From positions 1-44,069 of the forward strand of contig JBBKWX010000149.1 in assembly GCA_037969175.1 (NCBI GenBank): a stretch of DNA of 44,069 bases, given 5' to 3'. Positions 1 to 7,719 of the stretch are shown piece by piece. A model generated the notes under the pieces. It saw only the letters and a program-made list of their open reading frames with translations. It did no database searches and had not been told where the DNA came from. The position numbers were made by a program, and so were the translations under genes. The stretch comes from JBBKWX01 sp037969175. GTDB taxonomy: Bacteria; Bacteroidota; Bacteroidia; AKYH767-A; JBBKVM01. Each line of letters opens with the position of its first letter. Within the stretch, counting starts at the first letter, position 1.

Positions 1-555
1 AGAAGTAAAAAATTGCAGAGCCTTATCAAAAATCTTTCGGATTATGCGAGGATTGGAATTCATCCATCTTATGCATCAAATACCAATCCTGAGTTTATCA
101 GATCAGAAATATCAAAGCTTCAGAAAATATTAAAAAGAGAAGTGAAATTGAGCAGGCAACATTTTCTGAAGTTGCGTTTTCCGGAAACATATAATCGTTT
201 GATCGATCATGATATTACGGATGATTATACGATGGGTTATGCTGCGGAGATCGGCTTCAGAGCTGGTACTTCAAGCCCTTTTTATTTTTATGACCTGGAC
301 CTGGAACAAGCAACTCCATTACGAGTACATCCATTCGCGGTCATGGAAGCTAGTTTGAAATATTACATGAAAGTTGAGCCGGCTCAAGCAATTGAGCAAA
401 TTCTTCCCATGATAGATGAGATAAAGAAAGTAGATGGAACATTTGTCAGTCTGTGGCACAATGAATCTCTTTCAGATCATAAACAATGGTATGGCTGGAA
501 AGAAGTGTATGAAAAGATGATCGAATATGCCATGAAGAATGATACACTATCTTAA
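1..555 (+). CDS. Polysaccharide deacetylase-like protein, 5' truncated
   Basis: The reading frame is open to the left edge, so only the C-terminal part of about 184 residues is present; the TTG at 13 is not a believable start. Visible motifs include an IGIHPSYASN stretch near the start, and a later AEIGFRAGTSSPFYFYDL block followed by RVHPF. I associate this pattern with the C-terminal half of Bacteroidota polysaccharide-deacetylase-like proteins (NodB-type barrel), where His, Asp and Arg residues line the active site. A role in surface polysaccharide or peptidoglycan modification is inference from the family. The stop codon overlaps the start of the next gene by 17 bases, so the two are probably translated from one message. 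The metal-binding N-terminal half lies outside the window, so activity cannot be judged. Confidence 0.6.
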   Translation, partial: RSKKLQSLIKNLSDYARIGIHPSYASNTNPEFIRSEISKLQKILKREVKLSRQHFLKLRFPETYNRLIDHDITDDYTMGYAAEIGFRAGTSSPFYFYDLDLEQATPLRVHPFAVMEASLKYYMKVEPAQAIEQILPMIDEIKKVDGTFVSLWHNESLSDHKQWYGWKEVYEKMIEYAMKNDTLS

Positions 556-1465
556 ACACGAAAACATAGATAAAACCAAATGGGATCTTTGCATTGCGCA
601 ATCACCTCAAGGAATATTATATGCACAGTCATGGTATCTTGATATAGTAAGCCCGGGATGGGATGCTTTGATCACTGAGCATTATGAAGCAGTATTTCCA
701 TTGACCTGGAAATCGAAATTTGGTATTAAATATTTATACCAACCGGACTTTACTCAACAACTAGGATTATTTGTTTCCGGGAGTTTGTTGTCAAGTCCCG
801 AATTGCTTGCAATTTTCTTAAAAGCAATCCCTGAAGAATTAATATTTGCAGAGATAAATTTGAATGCATTTTGGCAGGCACCTGTTGGATTCAAAGATAT
901 TGCTTTTACAGAAAAATTAACTCATCATTTGGATCTGGTAAGCCCATATGAAATTCTGTTTAAGAATTATTCAACTAATCTGAAGAGAAATTTAACTAAA
1001 GGAAATTCAGAAGATTTTGAGATCATTCATGATGCTGATATCTCTCAGATCATTCATCTCTTTGTAAAGAATAAAGCAGCAGCAGTTGGAGGTTTCAATG
1101 AAACACAAAGTTGGATTCTGCAGAGATTGATAGAAAAGGGTAAAGAACTTGGAGTGATCCAATGCTGGGGAATATCATTTGCTGAGGGAGTAATGGAAGC
1201 AGGGGCAGTATTTGCAGAAGGAAATGGAAATGTTATATTTTTGTTTAGTGGGGCATCTAAAAGATCAAGGGAACTTGGATCAATGCCATTGTTGATAGAC
1301 AGGTTCATTTCAAGAAATTCAGGAAGGAATTTAATTCTCGATTTTGAAGGTAGTATGGATAAAAATCTAGCTCGTTTTTATAAAAGTTTTGGTTCCAAAG
1401 AATCAGTATATTTACATTTGAGGTATAATAGATTACCTTTTTGGCTTCGTTGGGCAAAATCATAA
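539..1465 (+). CDS. GNAT/FemAB-like acyltransferase
   Basis: This 308-residue protein has no signal peptide or membrane segment. The C-terminal block around residues 250-300 (LILDFEGSMDKNLARFYKSF then a GS and aromatic residues) resembles the closing part of the BioF2/FemAB branch of the GNAT acetyltransferase fold. The central YSTNLKRNLTKG stretch fits the same group. Substrate is unknown; with a deacetylase-like gene directly upstream (17-base overlap), acylation of a cell-surface sugar or amino group is a reasonable inference. The ATG at 539 sits inside the end of the upstream gene, which implies translational coupling. The next gene, upp, begins 17 bases downstream of its stop if the ATG at 1483 is used. 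Function beyond the fold is uncertain. Confidence 0.55.
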   Translation: MIHYLKHENIDKTKWDLCIAQSPQGILYAQSWYLDIVSPGWDALITEHYEAVFPLTWKSKFGIKYLYQPDFTQQLGLFVSGSLLSSPELLAIFLKAIPEELIFAEINLNAFWQAPVGFKDIAFTEKLTHHLDLVSPYEILFKNYSTNLKRNLTKGNSEDFEIIHDADISQIIHLFVKNKAAAVGGFNETQSWILQRLIEKGKELGVIQCWGISFAEGVMEAGAVFAEGNGNVIFLFSGASKRSRELGSMPLLIDRFISRNSGRNLILDFEGSMDKNLARFYKSFGSKESVYLHLRYNRLPFWLRWAKS

Positions 1466-1482
1466 TAAAATCAAATTCGGAT

Positions 1483-2130
1483 ATGGTATTTCAGTTAGAT
1501 AAATCTTCTTCAATAATAAATCAATTCATTTCTGAACTTCGATCTGTTGAAATTCAGAAAGACAGGATGAGGTTTAGACGGAATCTTGAAAGGATTGGTG
1601 AAATAGCCGCATACGAGATCAGCAAGAAATTAGATTATACTACTAAAGAGATCATCACTCCACTGGGGATTGCAAATGTCCCCAACTTAACGCAACAACC
1701 TGTTATTGCAACTATTCTCAGAGCCGGTTTGCCATTGCATCAGGGATTATTAAATTATTTTGATGGGGCTGACAATGCGTTTGTTTCTGCTTATCGAAAA
1801 CATCACAAAGATGGCAGTTTCGATGTGAAAGTAGAGTATCTGTCTAGTCCATTACTTGATGGACGTGAGTTGATCTTAACTGATCCTATGCTTGCTACCG
1901 GGACTTCCATGGTGCTTACCTATAAAGCTCTACTTTCTAAGGGAAAACCAAAACACACACATATTGTTGTTGCCTTAGCCAGCACCGAAGGTATAGAATA
2001 TGTGAAACGTCATTTGCCAAGTAATGTTAGTATTTGGGTCGGGGCTATTGATGAAGAAATGACAGCTCAGGCATATATAGTTCCGGGTCTTGGAGATGCC
2101 GGAGATCTTGCTTTTGGAAAAAAGGAATAA
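1483..2130 (+). CDS. upp: Uracil phosphoribosyltransferase
   Basis: This enzyme converts uracil and PRPP to UMP in pyrimidine salvage, in the cytoplasm. The 215-residue product has the PRPP-binding loop DPMLATGTS at residues 134-142, an ATILRAGLPLHQGLL segment at about 76-90, and the family's typical ending PGLGDAGDLAFG, which contributes to the uracil site. An upstream in-frame TTG at 1441 overlaps the previous gene. The ATG at 1483 gives the usual family length and is preferred. It lies 17 bases after the upstream acyltransferase gene and 43 bases before a HAD phosphatase, so it may be cotranscribed with them. All expected residues are present. Confidence 0.93.
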   Translation: MVFQLDKSSSIINQFISELRSVEIQKDRMRFRRNLERIGEIAAYEISKKLDYTTKEIITPLGIANVPNLTQQPVIATILRAGLPLHQGLLNYFDGADNAFVSAYRKHHKDGSFDVKVEYLSSPLLDGRELILTDPMLATGTSMVLTYKALLSKGKPKHTHIVVALASTEGIEYVKRHLPSNVSIWVGAIDEEMTAQAYIVPGLGDAGDLAFGKKE

Positions 2131-2173
2131 GCGAAATTTCACTTCTCTTCAATTATTGGGATCACGATAACAA

Positions 2174-2869
2174 ATGAAAAAGTATACTCATTTATTTTTC
2201 GATCTGGATCATACACTATGGGATTTTGAGAATAATTCCAAAGAAGCTTTGCAAGAAATTTTTGAAAGATTTAGTCTCATTGATTTAGGAATTCCATCTG
2301 CTGCTTCATTCATTTCAGTTTACAAAGATCATAATTATTGGATGTGGTCTTCTTTTGGAAATGGAGATGTAGCCAAAGAACAATTGAGAGTAAAGCGTTT
2401 TGAACTTACACTTGCTGAATTCGGTGTTAATCACAGGATCCTTGGAGAAGAAATGGCAGAATCCTATATAAGATTAAGTCCTACCAAGAAAAATCTCATT
2501 CCCCAAGCGATTGAAGTTCTTGACTATTTAAAGAGTAACTATCAGATGTTTATTGTTACAAATGGTTTTCCTGAAGTTCAATGGATAAAATTGAAGAATA
2601 GTGGACTTGAAGATTATTTTACTGAAGTATACATTTCGGAAGAAGTTGGACACAAAAAACCACATCCGGGGATATTTGATTTTGCTTTGAATGCCAGTGA
2701 TGCAAGAAAAGAATTCAGTTTAATGATAGGGGATAGTCTGGAAGCAGATATAATAGGAGCCAGAGAAAGTGGTATAGATCAGGTATACTTTAATCCGGAC
2801 AAAAAACAACATCAGGAATTAATCACATTTGAAATAAATTCCCTGGAAGAATTAAAATTGATCCTATAA
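2174..2869 (+). CDS. HAD-family hydrolase, YjjG-type nucleotidase
   Basis: This 231-residue cytoplasmic phosphatase begins with the HAD motif I DLDHTLWDF (Asp10 nucleophile, Asp12 acid/base). Motif II is the VTNGF segment near residue 132, Lys lies in the HKKPHPGIF block, and motif IV is GDSLEADIIGA near residue 185. The DHTLWDFE wording and the alpha-helical cap match the YjjG family, which dephosphorylates non-canonical pyrimidine nucleotides such as dUMP or damaged bases. Location next to upp fits a pyrimidine house-cleaning role (inference). A strong terminator begins 2 bases after the stop, so this is the last gene of the left-edge operon. Confidence 0.85.
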   Translation: MKKYTHLFFDLDHTLWDFENNSKEALQEIFERFSLIDLGIPSAASFISVYKDHNYWMWSSFGNGDVAKEQLRVKRFELTLAEFGVNHRILGEEMAESYIRLSPTKKNLIPQAIEVLDYLKSNYQMFIVTNGFPEVQWIKLKNSGLEDYFTEVYISEEVGHKKPHPGIFDFALNASDARKEFSLMIGDSLEADIIGARESGIDQVYFNPDKKQHQELITFEINSLEELKLIL

Positions 2870-2871
2870 AA

Positions 2872-2894
2872 AAAAGCTCCACAAGGGAGCTTTT
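2872..2894 (+). terminator. Rho-independent terminator after HAD gene
   Basis: AAAAGCTCC and GGAGCTTTT form a perfect 9-base-pair stem around the loop ACAAG, immediately after the HAD stop codon. The A-tract and T-tract flanks allow function on both strands, so it may also end transcripts of the Cys-rich gene that converges from the right. Confidence 0.8.
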
Positions 2895-2913
2895 AATGGT
2901 TTTGTATTCAAGT

Positions 2914-3228
2914 TTACTTTTGTTTTCTTTTGCTTTTTGCAGTTGCATCTGACTCAACAACTGAAGCTTCAGTTTTTGCAGCACAACAAGCTTTACCAGC
3001 TGAGGCAGTAGCTTTATCTCCTGTTGAAGTAGATTTAGCTTCAGCTTTATCTTTCGAGCAGCATGCTTTTCCGCCTTTAGCTTCTCCATCATGACAAGTT
3101 TTCGTTACTGACACTGCTTCAGTGGCAACAACCTGGTCGGTACTGGAAACTGCAACACTTGATTGCGCATTGACATTCATCAATGAAGCGCAACCAATAA
3201 TAAACAATGAGAGAAATAATTTTTTCAT
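2914..3228 (-). CDS. Secreted Cys-rich low-complexity protein
   Basis: This 104-residue protein is not a recognised family. It begins with a clear export signal (MKKLFLSLFIIGCASLMNVNAQ), cut either after NAQ by signal peptidase I or at Cys13 as a lipoprotein, since IIGC loosely fits a lipobox. The mature part is Ala/Lys/Ser/Thr-rich and holds two copies of a GKACC motif followed by charged residues and EA, plus a single TCHDGEAKGG motif. It ends in the basic tail KSKRKQK. Five mature Cys and one His could bind a metal or form disulfides; this is inference. A TATATTTG -7 box lies about 20 bases upstream of the start. It converges on the HAD gene with a shared terminator. Confidence 0.75.
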   Translation of the reverse strand: MKKLFLSLFIIGCASLMNVNAQSSVAVSSTDQVVATEAVSVTKTCHDGEAKGGKACCSKDKAEAKSTSTGDKATASAGKACCAAKTEASVVESDATAKSKRKQK

Positions 3229-3247
3229 TTGTATTGAATTTAAGAAA

Positions 3248-3255
3248 CAAATATA
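3248..3255 (-). promoter_or_regulatory. -7 promoter box for Cys-rich secreted protein
   Basis: The minus strand reads TATATTTG here, a perfect match to the Bacteroidota consensus TAnnTTTG, 19 bases from the start codon. A TTG at 3274-3276 (minus strand) lies 18 bases further upstream and could be the -33 element. Confidence 0.65.
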
Positions 3256-3328
3256 GTTACAATTCTCAATAACGCAATTTCTCTAATAGTATTTTAGATG
3301 CATCAATATTTAACTACCTTTAAATTTC

Positions 3329-4561
3329 ATGGATATCAAGGAAAACATTAAGGTTGCCTGGGAATCGATTCAAAGTCAGATGCTTCGAACAACGCTCACG
3401 GCTTTGATCATAGCAATTGGAATTATGGCTCTGGTTGGAATCCTGACATCAATTGATGCGATAAAGAGTTCGATCTCAAGCAATTTTTCCAGGATGGGTG
3501 CTAACTCATTTACAATTCGAAATTCCGGCTCAGGAATAAGAGTGGGCAATTCAGCCAATAAACCCAAACGACATAAACCAATCAGCTATATTCAAGCAAG
3601 AGAATTCAGTGAAATATTGAATTTCCCGGGAGTAGTGGCTATATCTGCTTTGGCGAGTCAAACGAGTACAGTTAAATATCAGACTGAAAAAACCAACCCC
3701 AATGTGATGATCATGGGAGGGAATGTAAATTATCTTCAAACATTGGGATATACTTTAGATCAGGGAAGGAATTTTTCGAACCTTGAAGATGAGCATGGAA
3801 GTAATGTGGTTATTCTCGGGTATGAATTGGTAAATACATTATTTAAAAATAAAGAAGTATTGGATCAGGAGATTGCTATAGGCTCCTCAAAATACAAGGT
3901 AATTGGGACTTTAAAAGAGAAAGGATCTACGATGGGTTTTGGAGGAGATCGACTTGGAATTATTCCATTAAATAACCAAAGGTTGTATTTTTCAAGACCT
4001 CAGCAATCTTATACAATAACTGTAATGGTACCGGATGTAACTTATATCGATGCTGCTTTATCTGAAAGTACCGGTCAATTCAGACAAATACGAGGGGATG
4101 TTCTGGGTGATGAAGATTCTTTTGAGATCACGAAAAGTGATAATCTTGCCAGTATGCTTATTGAAAACATTTCTTTTGTGACCATTGCGGCGACCCTTAT
4201 CGGTATCATAACTTTGTTTGGTGCTGCGATTGGGCTCATGAACATTATGCTCGTTTCAGTGACCGAGCGAACAAGAGAAATTGGAACCCGGAAAGCACTG
4301 GGTGCAACACCAACGATGATCCGTCGTCAATTTTTGGTAGAGGCAGTATTAATTTGTCAAATTGGGGGCGTGTTGGGAATAATTCTGGGTATTGCCATTG
4401 GAAACCTCTTAAGCATTTCCATGGGAGTTGGATTTATTATTCCCTGGATATGGATCATCACCGGTCTGGTGTTATGTTTTGGAGTTGGAATCGTTAGTGG
4501 ATATTATCCGGCTTCCAAAGCTTCAAAACTGGATCCTATTGAAGCACTAAGATATGAGTAA
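3329..4561 (+). CDS. MacB/FtsX-type ABC transporter permease
   Basis: This 410-residue inner-membrane protein has the MacB layout. One transmembrane helix near residues 22-43 is followed by a periplasmic domain (about 50-270), then three C-terminal helices ending with the FtsX block. The ERTREIGTRKALGATPTMIRRQFLVEA signature that couples to the ATPase lies near residues 313-340, split here only by description. The ending GYYPASKASKLDPIEALRYE is the standard permease terminus. Such permeases act with a MacB-like ATPase and a periplasmic adaptor to export peptides, lipoproteins or drugs. No ATPase or adaptor gene is adjacent, so the partner must lie elsewhere. A TACCTTTA sequence at 3315-3322 is a weak -7 candidate close to the ATG. 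Confidence 0.88.
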   Translation: MDIKENIKVAWESIQSQMLRTTLTALIIAIGIMALVGILTSIDAIKSSISSNFSRMGANSFTIRNSGSGIRVGNSANKPKRHKPISYIQAREFSEILNFPGVVAISALASQTSTVKYQTEKTNPNVMIMGGNVNYLQTLGYTLDQGRNFSNLEDEHGSNVVILGYELVNTLFKNKEVLDQEIAIGSSKYKVIGTLKEKGSTMGFGGDRLGIIPLNNQRLYFSRPQQSYTITVMVPDVTYIDAALSESTGQFRQIRGDVLGDEDSFEITKSDNLASMLIENISFVTIAATLIGIITLFGAAIGLMNIMLVSVTERTREIGTRKALGATPTMIRRQFLVEAVLICQIGGVLGIILGIAIGNLLSISMGVGFIIPWIWIITGLVLCFGVGIVSGYYPASKASKLDPIEALRYE

Positions 4562-4581
4562 GACGATTTAATTTATCCCAT

Positions 4582-4613
4582 AAAAAAGGCCCCGTTAATA
4601 CAGGGCCTTTTTT
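4582..4613. terminator. Bidirectional terminator
   Basis: AAAAAAGGCCC (4582-4592) pairs with GGGCCTTTTTT (4603-4613) around a 10-base loop. It lies between the permease (plus) and rplI (minus), which converge here, and has a T-tract on both strands, so it should end both transcripts. Confidence 0.88.
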
Positions 4614-4631
4614 TATATAGTTGATTCAGAT

Positions 4632-5078
4632 CTATTCTTCTACAACTTCGAATTCAACTTTTACTTTCACTTCTCTGTGAAGGCTAATGGTTGCAGAATA
4701 AGTACCCAGAGTTTTGATATGATCATCATCAAGGGTGATCTGTTTGCGGTCAATATTGTGACCTTGCTTTTGAAGACTATCGGCAATTTGAATAGTTGTT
4801 ACAGAACCATAGATACGACCATTTTCTCCAACTTTCGTTGCAACTTTAATGGTGGCTTTTTCAAGATTTGCAACAATTTCAAGTGCAGCATTCTTTAGCT
4901 TTTCAGCTTTGAATGAGCGTTGACGCATTACTTCTTCGTGAGCTTTACGGTTTGATTCATTTGCAATTACAGCCATTCCCTTAGGAATAAGGAAATTACG
5001 TCCGAAACCATTTTTTACTTTTACGACGTCATCGGCATAGCCTAAGTTTTTAACGTCTTGATTAAGAATTACTTCCAT
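4632..5078 (-). CDS. rplI: 50S ribosomal protein bL9
   Basis: This 148-residue protein of the large ribosomal subunit has the full bL9 pattern. The N-terminal 23S-binding domain starts MEVILNQDVKNLGYADDVV and continues with the KNGFGRNFLIPKGMA motif. A long connecting helix (about 45-80) leads to the C-terminal domain, which includes a VGENGRIYGSVTT segment. It is the last gene of the rpsF-rpsR-rplI operon, 12 bases after rpsR, and ends before a bidirectional terminator. Length and motifs are normal for the family. Confidence 0.97.
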   Translation of the reverse strand: MEVILNQDVKNLGYADDVVKVKNGFGRNFLIPKGMAVIANESNRKAHEEVMRQRSFKAEKLKNAALEIVANLEKATIKVATKVGENGRIYGSVTTIQIADSLQKQGHNIDRKQITLDDDHIKTLGTYSATISLHREVKVKVEFEVVEE

Positions 5079-5090
5079 TTATGGTTCTCC

Positions 5091-5354
5091 TTATTTTAAA
5101 AGGTCAGCAACATAAGGCATCAAAGCAATATGACGAGCACGTTTAACGGCTTGTGCAACTTTTCTTTGAAACTTCAACGAGGTTCCTGTGAGCCTGCGTG
5201 GAAGTAATTTACCTTGTTCATTTACAAATTTCATCAAAAAGTTGGCATCTTTATAATCGATGTATTTAATACCACTCTTTTTGAAACGACAGTACTTCTT
5301 CTTGTTGATCTCTACTGCCGGCGGGTTCAGATATCTGATTTCCTGATTACTCAT
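5091..5354 (-). CDS. rpsR: 30S ribosomal protein bS18
   Basis: This 87-residue small-subunit protein binds beside bS6 on 16S rRNA. The core CRFKKSGIKYIDYKDANFL and the RLTGTSLKFQRKVAQAVKRA segments are the standard bS18 signature, and the RARHIALMPYV ending is also typical. The single N-terminal Cys in KKYCRFKK does not form a zinc site. It sits 12 bases downstream of rpsF and 12 bases upstream of rplI, the usual order, so the three are one transcription unit. Confidence 0.97.
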   Translation of the reverse strand: MSNQEIRYLNPPAVEINKKKYCRFKKSGIKYIDYKDANFLMKFVNEQGKLLPRRLTGTSLKFQRKVAQAVKRARHIALMPYVADLLK

Positions 5355-5366
5355 TGAATTTCCGGA

Positions 5367-5720
5367 TTAGGCGTTAACTTCTTCTTTGTTAGCTGAGAGT
5401 CTTCTTCTCTTCTCATTGTAGGCGATAGAATGTTTATCAAGCAACGTCGATAGGAAACGCATAATACGTTCGTCACGGCGGAACTCAACTTCCAATTTAT
5501 CGATAACTGGTCCCAGTGCCTTGAACTCAATTAGATAGTAAAATCCGGTTGTTTTTTTCTGGATCGGATATGCCAGTTTGCGAAGCCCCCAGTTGTTTTC
5601 AAAAACAATTTCGGCACCGTTATCGGTGAGGACTTTCTTAAATTTGGCGACTGCTTCCTTCAATTGATCATCCGAAAGAACCGGATTAACAATGAACACA
5701 GTCTCATACTGTTTCAACAT
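5367..5720 (-). CDS. rpsF: 30S ribosomal protein bS6
   Basis: This 117-residue protein pairs with bS18 in the platform of the small subunit. The start MLKQYETVFIVNPVLSDDQ, the central NNWGLRKLAYPIQKKTTGFY and the RRDERIMRFLSTLLDKHS segment are diagnostic of bS6. It opens the rpsF-rpsR-rplI operon. A consensus -7 box (TACATTTG on the minus strand at 5749-5756) with a TTG 20 bases upstream leaves a leader of roughly 25 bases, too short to hold an obvious S6:S18 autoregulatory structure. No unusual residues are seen. Confidence 0.97.
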   Translation of the reverse strand: MLKQYETVFIVNPVLSDDQLKEAVAKFKKVLTDNGAEIVFENNWGLRKLAYPIQKKTTGFYYLIEFKALGPVIDKLEVEFRRDERIMRFLSTLLDKHSIAYNEKRRRLSANKEEVNA

Positions 5721-5748
5721 AGTTTATATAATTTTTAGAAACGGGTTG

Positions 5749-5779
5749 CAAATGTACAAATGAGTTAATTAAAAAACAA
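5749..5779 (-). promoter_or_regulatory. Promoter of rpsF operon
   Basis: On the minus strand, TTG (5779-5777) is followed after 20 bases by TACATTTG (5756-5749). This matches the Bacteroidota -33/-7 arrangement with near-ideal spacing, 28 bases from the rpsF start codon. Confidence 0.75.
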
Positions 5780-5845
5780 GTATTAATCTGCTTTCTCTCT
5801 TTATAATGCCATTGAAAAAGGCTGTGAAGAGCAATCGTTTATTCC

Positions 5846-5853
5846 TACCTTTG
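5846..5853 (+). promoter_or_regulatory. -7 promoter box for dnaX
   Basis: TACCTTTG is a perfect TAnnTTTG match 19 bases before the dnaX ATG at 5873. I see no convincing -33 TTG at the expected distance. Confidence 0.65.
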
Positions 5854-5872
5854 CAACAATCGTTAAAAGCAC

Positions 5873-7639
5873 ATGGAAAAATTCATTGTTTCTGCTCGTA
5901 AATACAGACCTGCAACCTTCGATACGGTTGTTGGTCAGGCATCTATAACTACGACCCTTAAGAATGCCATCAAGAATAATCATCTGGCACAGGCATTTTT
6001 GTTCTGTGGTCCAAGGGGTGTTGGTAAGACCACATGTGCAAGGATTTTGGCCAAAACAATAAATTGTCAGAATCTTACTGCAAATACAGAAGCTTGTGAT
6101 GCCTGTGATTCCTGCCTTTCTTTCAATAATTCTCAGAGTTTAAATATTTATGAATTAGATGCAGCTTCCAATAATTCTGTGGATGATATTCGAAGTTTGG
6201 TGGAGCAAGTTAGGTTTGCTCCTCATATGGGAAGCTATAAAGTTTATATAATTGATGAGGTTCACATGCTTTCTTCAAATGCATTCAATGCATTTTTGAA
6301 AACATTGGAAGAGCCGCCACCATATGCCATATTCATATTGGCAACAACAGAAAAGCACAAGATCATACCTACCATTCTATCTCGTTGTCAAATATTTGAT
6401 TTCAACAGGATCCGGGTTGATGATATCGCGAATTTATTAGCTGAAATTGCTGTCAAAGAGGAAGTTGTAGCTGAAGCCGAGGCATTGCATGTCATTGCTC
6501 AAAAAGCTGACGGGGCATTGCGTGATGCCTTATCCATGTTCGACCAGATCGTGAGTTTTGCAGGTAAAGAAGTTACCTATGCTCATGCAATTGAGAATCT
6601 GAATATTTTAGATTATGATTATTATTTTAAAGTAGGTGAGAGCATTTTAAATGGGGATTATGCAACTCAGCTTATGCTTTTTGAAGATATTCTTGCACAT
6701 GGTTTTGATGCCCACAATTTTATCAATGGCTTGAGTAAACATTTCAGGGATGTTTTGATATGTAGAGATGAGGTTACTTTATCCCTGTTAGAAGTTGGGG
6801 CTGGTATTAAAGAGAAATATAAGCAACAAAGCAAGCAATTTGATCCGGGTTTGCTGATCCGTCTATTGGAGATTGCAAATGACTGCGACATCAAATATAA
6901 ATCTGCTAAGAACCAACGGCTTCATGTAGAACTCGCACTGATAAAAATGTGTTCCATCCTGAAAGTCGGAACGGAAATAAATCAGCCTATGATTCAGCAA
7001 GTTGCGAAACCGGTTCCGGTGAGTAATTCCGGAGTGGCAGATAACAAAGGAGCCGCGCCTCTGCAAAGTCAAGCTGTAAATACACCTCCTGTACCTGTTC
7101 AAGATGCACCTGAGAAATTAGGTGCTGTAGCTGTGCCACGTCCGACTCCTGCGACAAGTCCTTCGAACCTGCATGCAGGCGGAACGACCATATCGATCAA
7201 GAATTTCCTAGGGAAAAAAGAAGAAAAAAAGAGTGAAGAGCAGGATGAGACTGAAGGGGCAGAAGCTAAGCCTTTTACAGATGAAGCGTTTTCAGAGGTG
7301 TGGAATACCTATGCAAATATGCTTAAGGATGAGGGGAAGTTGGTGTTAAGTACAGCAATGTTGAGAGAAAAGCCTACCGTTTCATCCGACTTCAAAATTC
7401 ATTTTGTAGTGGAGAATTCGTTTCTGGAAACTGAATTCAAGAGGATCATGTCTGAAATGATGGGATTCATAAAAAATGCCTTACTCAACCGCACAATTCA
7501 GCTTGAGTTTGAAGTGCTTAAAGATGATTCGGACGAAAGACACCGAAAATATACTTCAAATGAAAAGTATCAGCATATGGCTGATAAAAACCCTGTCTTA
7601 AATGATCTAAAAAATCAGCTTGGTCTTCAAATCGATTGA
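5873..7639 (+). CDS. dnaX: DNA polymerase III subunit tau/gamma
   Basis: This is the clamp-loader ATPase that opens the sliding clamp and tethers the replicative polymerase. The 588-residue product has Walker A GPRGVGKT at residues 46-53, a zinc-binding set Cys65, Cys75, Cys78 and Cys81, Walker B with IIDEVH at about 126-131, sensor ATTE at 157-160 and the arginine-finger motif SRC at 170-172. The clamp-loader collar runs to about 370. A Pro/Ala-rich linker (about 385-440) follows, then a charged KKEEKKSEEQDE stretch and a C-terminal tau domain from about 470. The charged stretch contains A-AAA-AAG followed by AGTGA in the -1 frameshift phase at 7225-7236; slippage would give a 454-residue gamma-like form (listed separately). 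A -7 box precedes the ATG, and no other gene appears to be in the operon. Confidence 0.96.
   Translation: MEKFIVSARKYRPATFDTVVGQASITTTLKNAIKNNHLAQAFLFCGPRGVGKTTCARILAKTINCQNLTANTEACDACDSCLSFNNSQSLNIYELDAASNNSVDDIRSLVEQVRFAPHMGSYKVYIIDEVHMLSSNAFNAFLKTLEEPPPYAIFILATTEKHKIIPTILSRCQIFDFNRIRVDDIANLLAEIAVKEEVVAEAEALHVIAQKADGALRDALSMFDQIVSFAGKEVTYAHAIENLNILDYDYYFKVGESILNGDYATQLMLFEDILAHGFDAHNFINGLSKHFRDVLICRDEVTLSLLEVGAGIKEKYKQQSKQFDPGLLIRLLEIANDCDIKYKSAKNQRLHVELALIKMCSILKVGTEINQPMIQQVAKPVPVSNSGVADNKGAAPLQSQAVNTPPVPVQDAPEKLGAVAVPRPTPATSPSNLHAGGTTISIKNFLGKKEEKKSEEQDETEGAEAKPFTDEAFSEVWNTYANMLKDEGKLVLSTAMLREKPTVSSDFKIHFVVENSFLETEFKRIMSEMMGFIKNALLNRTIQLEFEVLKDDSDERHRKYTSNEKYQHMADKNPVLNDLKNQLGLQID
7225..7236 (+). 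promoter_or_regulatory. Candidate -1 ribosomal frameshift site in dnaX
   Basis: In the dnaX frame the codons here are GAA AAA AAG AGT GAA (codons 451-455). The heptamer A-AAA-AAG (7225-7231) is in the phase required for tandem -1 slippage. After slipping, the ribosome reads GAG then the stop TGA (7231-7236), giving a product that ends KKE. An AGGGA sequence (7210-7214) sits 10 bases upstream of the heptamer, the same layout as the stimulator in E. coli dnaX. A downstream stem is only weakly visible (AAGGGGC 7254-7260 with GCCTTTT 7270-7276, two G-T pairs) and is further away than usual. Seen directly: the motif and its phase. Inferred: that it is used. Confidence 0.6.
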
Positions 7640-7653
7640 GGCGTTTCAGGGAA

Positions 7654-7684
7654 TTGGAATAAAGGGCATAAATTAGTACATTTG
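7654..7684 (+). promoter_or_regulatory. Promoter of icd
   Basis: TTG (7654-7656), a 20-base spacer and TACATTTG (7677-7684) form a full Bacteroidota -33/-7 promoter. The start codon of icd is 35 bases beyond the -7 box. Confidence 0.75.
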
Positions 7685-7719
7685 CGCCCGTTTTGATATC
7701 AATTAATTAGAAAAAATAA

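Noticed and set aside
2823..3092. A Lys/Leu-rich minus-strand frame overlapping the Cys-rich gene.
   Set aside because: It is a shadow of the secreted protein's codons in another frame and crosses the terminator.
5721..5748. S6:S18 autoregulatory leader upstream of rpsF.
   Set aside because: Only about 28 bases lie between the -7 box and the ATG, and although CCCG is present I could not draw the expected bulged stem.
7254..7276. Downstream stimulatory stem for the dnaX frameshift.
   Set aside because: AAGGGGC/GCCTTTT has two G-T pairs and lies 22 bases from the heptamer, further than known stimulators; not claimed as a feature.
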